From Acidobacteriota bacterium (GTDB lineage: Bacteria; Acidobacteriota; Vicinamibacteria; Vicinamibacterales; UBA2999), in the NCBI GenBank assembly GCA_030650395.1, contig JAUSDY010000152.1:1-43325 (forward strand): a DNA stretch of 43,325 bases, written 5' to 3'. The number at the start of each line of letters is the position of its first letter. Position 1 is the first letter of the stretch. The translations under genes and the position numbers were made by a program. The notes beneath the pieces were generated by a model that ran no database searches, was not told where the DNA came from, and was given only the letters and a program-made list of their open reading frames with translations. Shown here one piece after another: positions 43,180-43,325 of the stretch.

Positions 43180-43325
43180 TGCAGGCCCTACAGCAAGGCG
43201 GCGTCGAAGTCACCGCCCTCCACAACCATCTGGTCGGCGAATCGCCGAAGATCATGTACGTCCATATGGGCGGCCACGGTGATCCGGTGAAGCTGGCTCA
43301 GACGATCAAGCAAGCGGTTGGGCTG
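43152..43325 (+). pseudogene. DUF1259 family protein, N-terminal half missing (gene runs off the right edge)
   Basis: The frame reads DTDDEVAPVMQALQQGG, then VEVTALHNHLVGESPKIMYV and HMGGHGDPVKLAQTIKQAV. This matches the second half of a DUF1259 domain (EVxPVxxALxxxGIEVTALHNHxLxExPRxxxMHxxGxGD). The first half is not found upstream; instead the PepSY-like gene occupies that space in another frame. Translation could only start at GTG 43176 or ATG 43179. DUF1259 genes are often linked to chromate-resistance genes, which fits chrB nearby. The gene continues beyond the window. Confidence 0.6.

Overview
The window is a GC-rich bacterial chromosome segment and most likely comes from an acidobacterium, possibly of the Vicinamibacteria. 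The pointers are a VWFA-related protein of the acidobacterial type, DUF4097 and TolB-like beta-propeller proteins, and many short palindromic or tandem repeats between genes. There is no rRNA or tRNA gene to fix the taxonomy, so this is inference from gene content.

Bases 1 to about 28,700 are mostly a stable housekeeping backbone. They hold the end of an alpha-glucan phosphorylase, a wrecked M28 peptidase, two small proteins of unknown role, a secreted VWFA-PrcB protein, an M24 peptidase and a DegP-type protease. Next comes a four-gene run (CYTH protein, MurU-like nucleotidyltransferase, AmgK-like sugar kinase, TIM-barrel isomerase) that looks like amino-sugar recycling. It is followed by asnS, rimO and the translation/RNA block rimP-nusA-infB-rbfA-nrnA-truB-rpsO-pnp. 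After pnp lies a small degraded accessory patch (24.3-25.2 kb), then a cupredoxin-like protein, a glycerophosphodiesterase, an M48 protease and a DUF4097 lipoprotein.

Bases 28,700 to 43,325 are an accessory zone rich in broken genes. They carry several toxin-antitoxin-like modules, some intact and some reduced to an antitoxin plus a toxin stub. They also hold a Ser/Thr kinase-receiver gene with an internal deletion and a frameshifted sensor kinase beside an intact OmpR-type regulator. An intact beta-propeller plus di-haem peroxidase pair sits here, and both have decayed copies elsewhere in the zone. At the right edge is a chromate-resistance locus (chrB, a PepSY-like gene, DUF1259).

The most striking structure is the repeat landscape. 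At least four loci carry tandem heptamers. Each locus has a different heptamer, each is arranged as two inverted arms, and each array runs up to the stop codons of neighbouring genes. A second family has an 18-bp period and a CTCCCGAC core. It occurs on both sides of the accessory patch after pnp and is also inserted in frame inside rimO. These repeats appear to mark, and perhaps cause, several of the gene truncations seen here.
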